The translations under genes and the position numbers were made by a program. Shown here one piece after another: positions 13,211-14,018 of a DNA stretch of 14,018 bases (position 1 is the first letter of the stretch; each line of letters starts with the position of its first letter). The notes beneath the pieces were generated by a model. It searched no databases, had not been told where the DNA came from, and saw nothing but the letters and a program-made list of their open reading frames with translations. Source of the DNA: JBQCDV01 sp051960855. Its GTDB lineage: Bacteria; Actinomycetota; Actinomycetes; JAJZTN01. The stretch covers positions 1 through 14,018 of the forward strand of contig JBQCDV010000259.1 in the NCBI GenBank assembly GCA_051960855.1. Reading direction: 5' to 3'.

Positions 13211-14018
13211 CACCGACCAGCGCACCGGCCGGGGCCCCGGCTCCGGGGACCGGCTTCGGCCCGGACGACTCGGGCCACTTCGGTCCCTACGGCGGCCGGT
13301 TCGTGCCCGAGGCCCTGATGGCCGCCCTCGAGGAGCTCGACGCGGCGTGGCAGACGGCGGTGGCCGACCCGGCGTTCCGGCAGCAGCTGGCGCAGCTGCA
13401 GCAGACCTACACCGGGCGCCCGAGCCCGATCACCGAGGCGGTCCGCCTCGGAGCGGAGCACGCTGGGGGGGCGCGCATCCTGCTCAAGCGCGAGGACCTC
13501 AACCACACCGGCTCACACAAGATCAACAACGTCCTCGGCCAGGCGCTGTTGGCGCAGCGCATGGGCAAATCACGGCTCGTGGCCGAGACGGGCGCGGGCC
13601 AGCACGGTGTCGCGACTGCCACCGCCGCAGCCCTGCTCGGCATGGAGTGCCTCGTGTACATGGGCGAGGTCGACATGCGGCGCCAAGCATTGAACGTCTT
13701 TCGCATGCGCCTGCTCGGTGCAGACGTGCGCGCCGCGGTCACGGGCAGTCGCACGCTGAAGGACGCGATCAACGAAGCGCTCCGCGACTGGGTCGCGACG
13801 GTCGAGTCGACGCACTACCTGATCGGCTCGGTCATGGGTCCGCACCCGTACCCGTGGATGGTGCGCGAGTTGCATCGGGTGCTGGGAGACGAGGCGCGCG
13901 AGCAGTGCCGCGCGCTCCTGGACGGGCGCGACCCCGATGTGGTGACTGCATGCGTGGGTGGCGGGTCGAACGCGGCTGGCATCTTCAGTGGCTTCGCGGA
14001 GCTCGAGCACGTCGAGCT
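13207..14018 (+). CDS. trpB: Tryptophan synthase beta chain, N-terminal part
   Basis: TrpB condenses indole with serine on pyridoxal phosphate; it works as an alpha2beta2 complex with TrpA, which probably lies beyond the right edge. About 270 of the usual 400-420 residues are present and the gene is cut by the window end. A 20-residue Pro/Ala-rich start is followed by FGPYGGRFVPEALM. Then come LLKREDLNHTGSHKINN (PLP Lys in HTGSHK), ETGAGQHGVATA (catalytic Glu), RRQALNVFRMRLLGADV, GPHPYPWMVREL and the phosphate-binding loop CVGGGSNAAG. This is the classical TrpB1 type. The GTG at 13207 overlaps the trpC stop. Codons from about 13565 include a few A/T-ended ones (aaa, tca, caa, ttg, ttt) rarer in its neighbours, too few to argue for transfer. 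Confidence 0.97.
   Translation, partial: MTPTSAPAGAPAPGTGFGPDDSGHFGPYGGRFVPEALMAALEELDAAWQTAVADPAFRQQLAQLQQTYTGRPSPITEAVRLGAEHAGGARILLKREDLNHTGSHKINNVLGQALLAQRMGKSRLVAETGAGQHGVATATAAALLGMECLVYMGEVDMRRQALNVFRMRLLGADVRAAVTGSRTLKDAINEALRDWVATVESTHYLIGSVMGPHPYPWMVRELHRVLGDEAREQCRALLDGRDPDVVTACVGGGSNAAGIFSGFAELEHVE

Overview
The window is very GC-rich DNA from an actinobacterium (Actinomycetota). The evidence is heavy G/C use at third codon positions, frequent GTG starts, and a recurring TAnnnT box 6-8 nt upstream of several GTG starts, the layout of leaderless transcripts. It also holds a his/trp gene set found in this phylum: hisF, hisI, trpE, a trp-region membrane protein, a DUF6704-like mini-protein, trpC and trpB. 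The order cannot be fixed from sequence alone; a Micrococcales- or Kineosporia-like lineage is a guess.

Layout. Positions 1-175 hold the N-terminus of a minus-strand endonuclease/exonuclease/phosphatase protein. A solitary nucleotidyltransferase-fold gene (253-810) diverges from it. From 862 nearly everything reads rightward: hisF (862-1701), a TIGR03085/maleylpyruvate-isomerase-like protein (1712-2356), and a translationally coupled pair of type I ABC exporter half-transporters (2385-4184, 4181-5953). Next come a short Asp/Gly/Ala repeat polypeptide (6088-6393), a JmjC/cupin oxygenase split by a one-base frameshift (6450-7795), and a sucrase/ferredoxin-like protein (7849-8775). A minus-strand NUDIX hydrolase (8837-9355) converges on the last gene and diverges from hisI. 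The block hisI-trpE-TIGR02234-DUF6704-trpC-trpB (9457 to window end) is tightly packed: hisI/trpE, trpE/TIGR02234 and trpC/trpB each overlap by 4 nt.

How the genes work together. HisF and HisI catalyse steps of histidine biosynthesis. TrpE, TrpC and TrpB catalyse tryptophan steps, and trpA probably lies just beyond the right edge. No trpF is seen between trpC and trpB, as expected where PriA serves both pathways. The two ABC proteins look like one heterodimeric exporter, because their degenerate ATPase motifs are complementary. About 7.7 kb of unrelated genes lies between hisF and hisI.

The least explained part is 6088-7795. A 101-residue repeat protein (three copies of a roughly 27-residue Asp/Gly/Ala unit, each with one His) has a strong Shine-Dalgarno. 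It sits directly upstream of an Fe(II)/2-oxoglutarate JmjC oxygenase whose own N-terminus carries a Ser-Glu-Ala-His tandem repeat and whose reading frame is broken between its iron ligands. An enzyme-substrate pairing is possible but unproven.

No tRNA, rRNA, CRISPR array, insertion sequence or phage gene was recognised.
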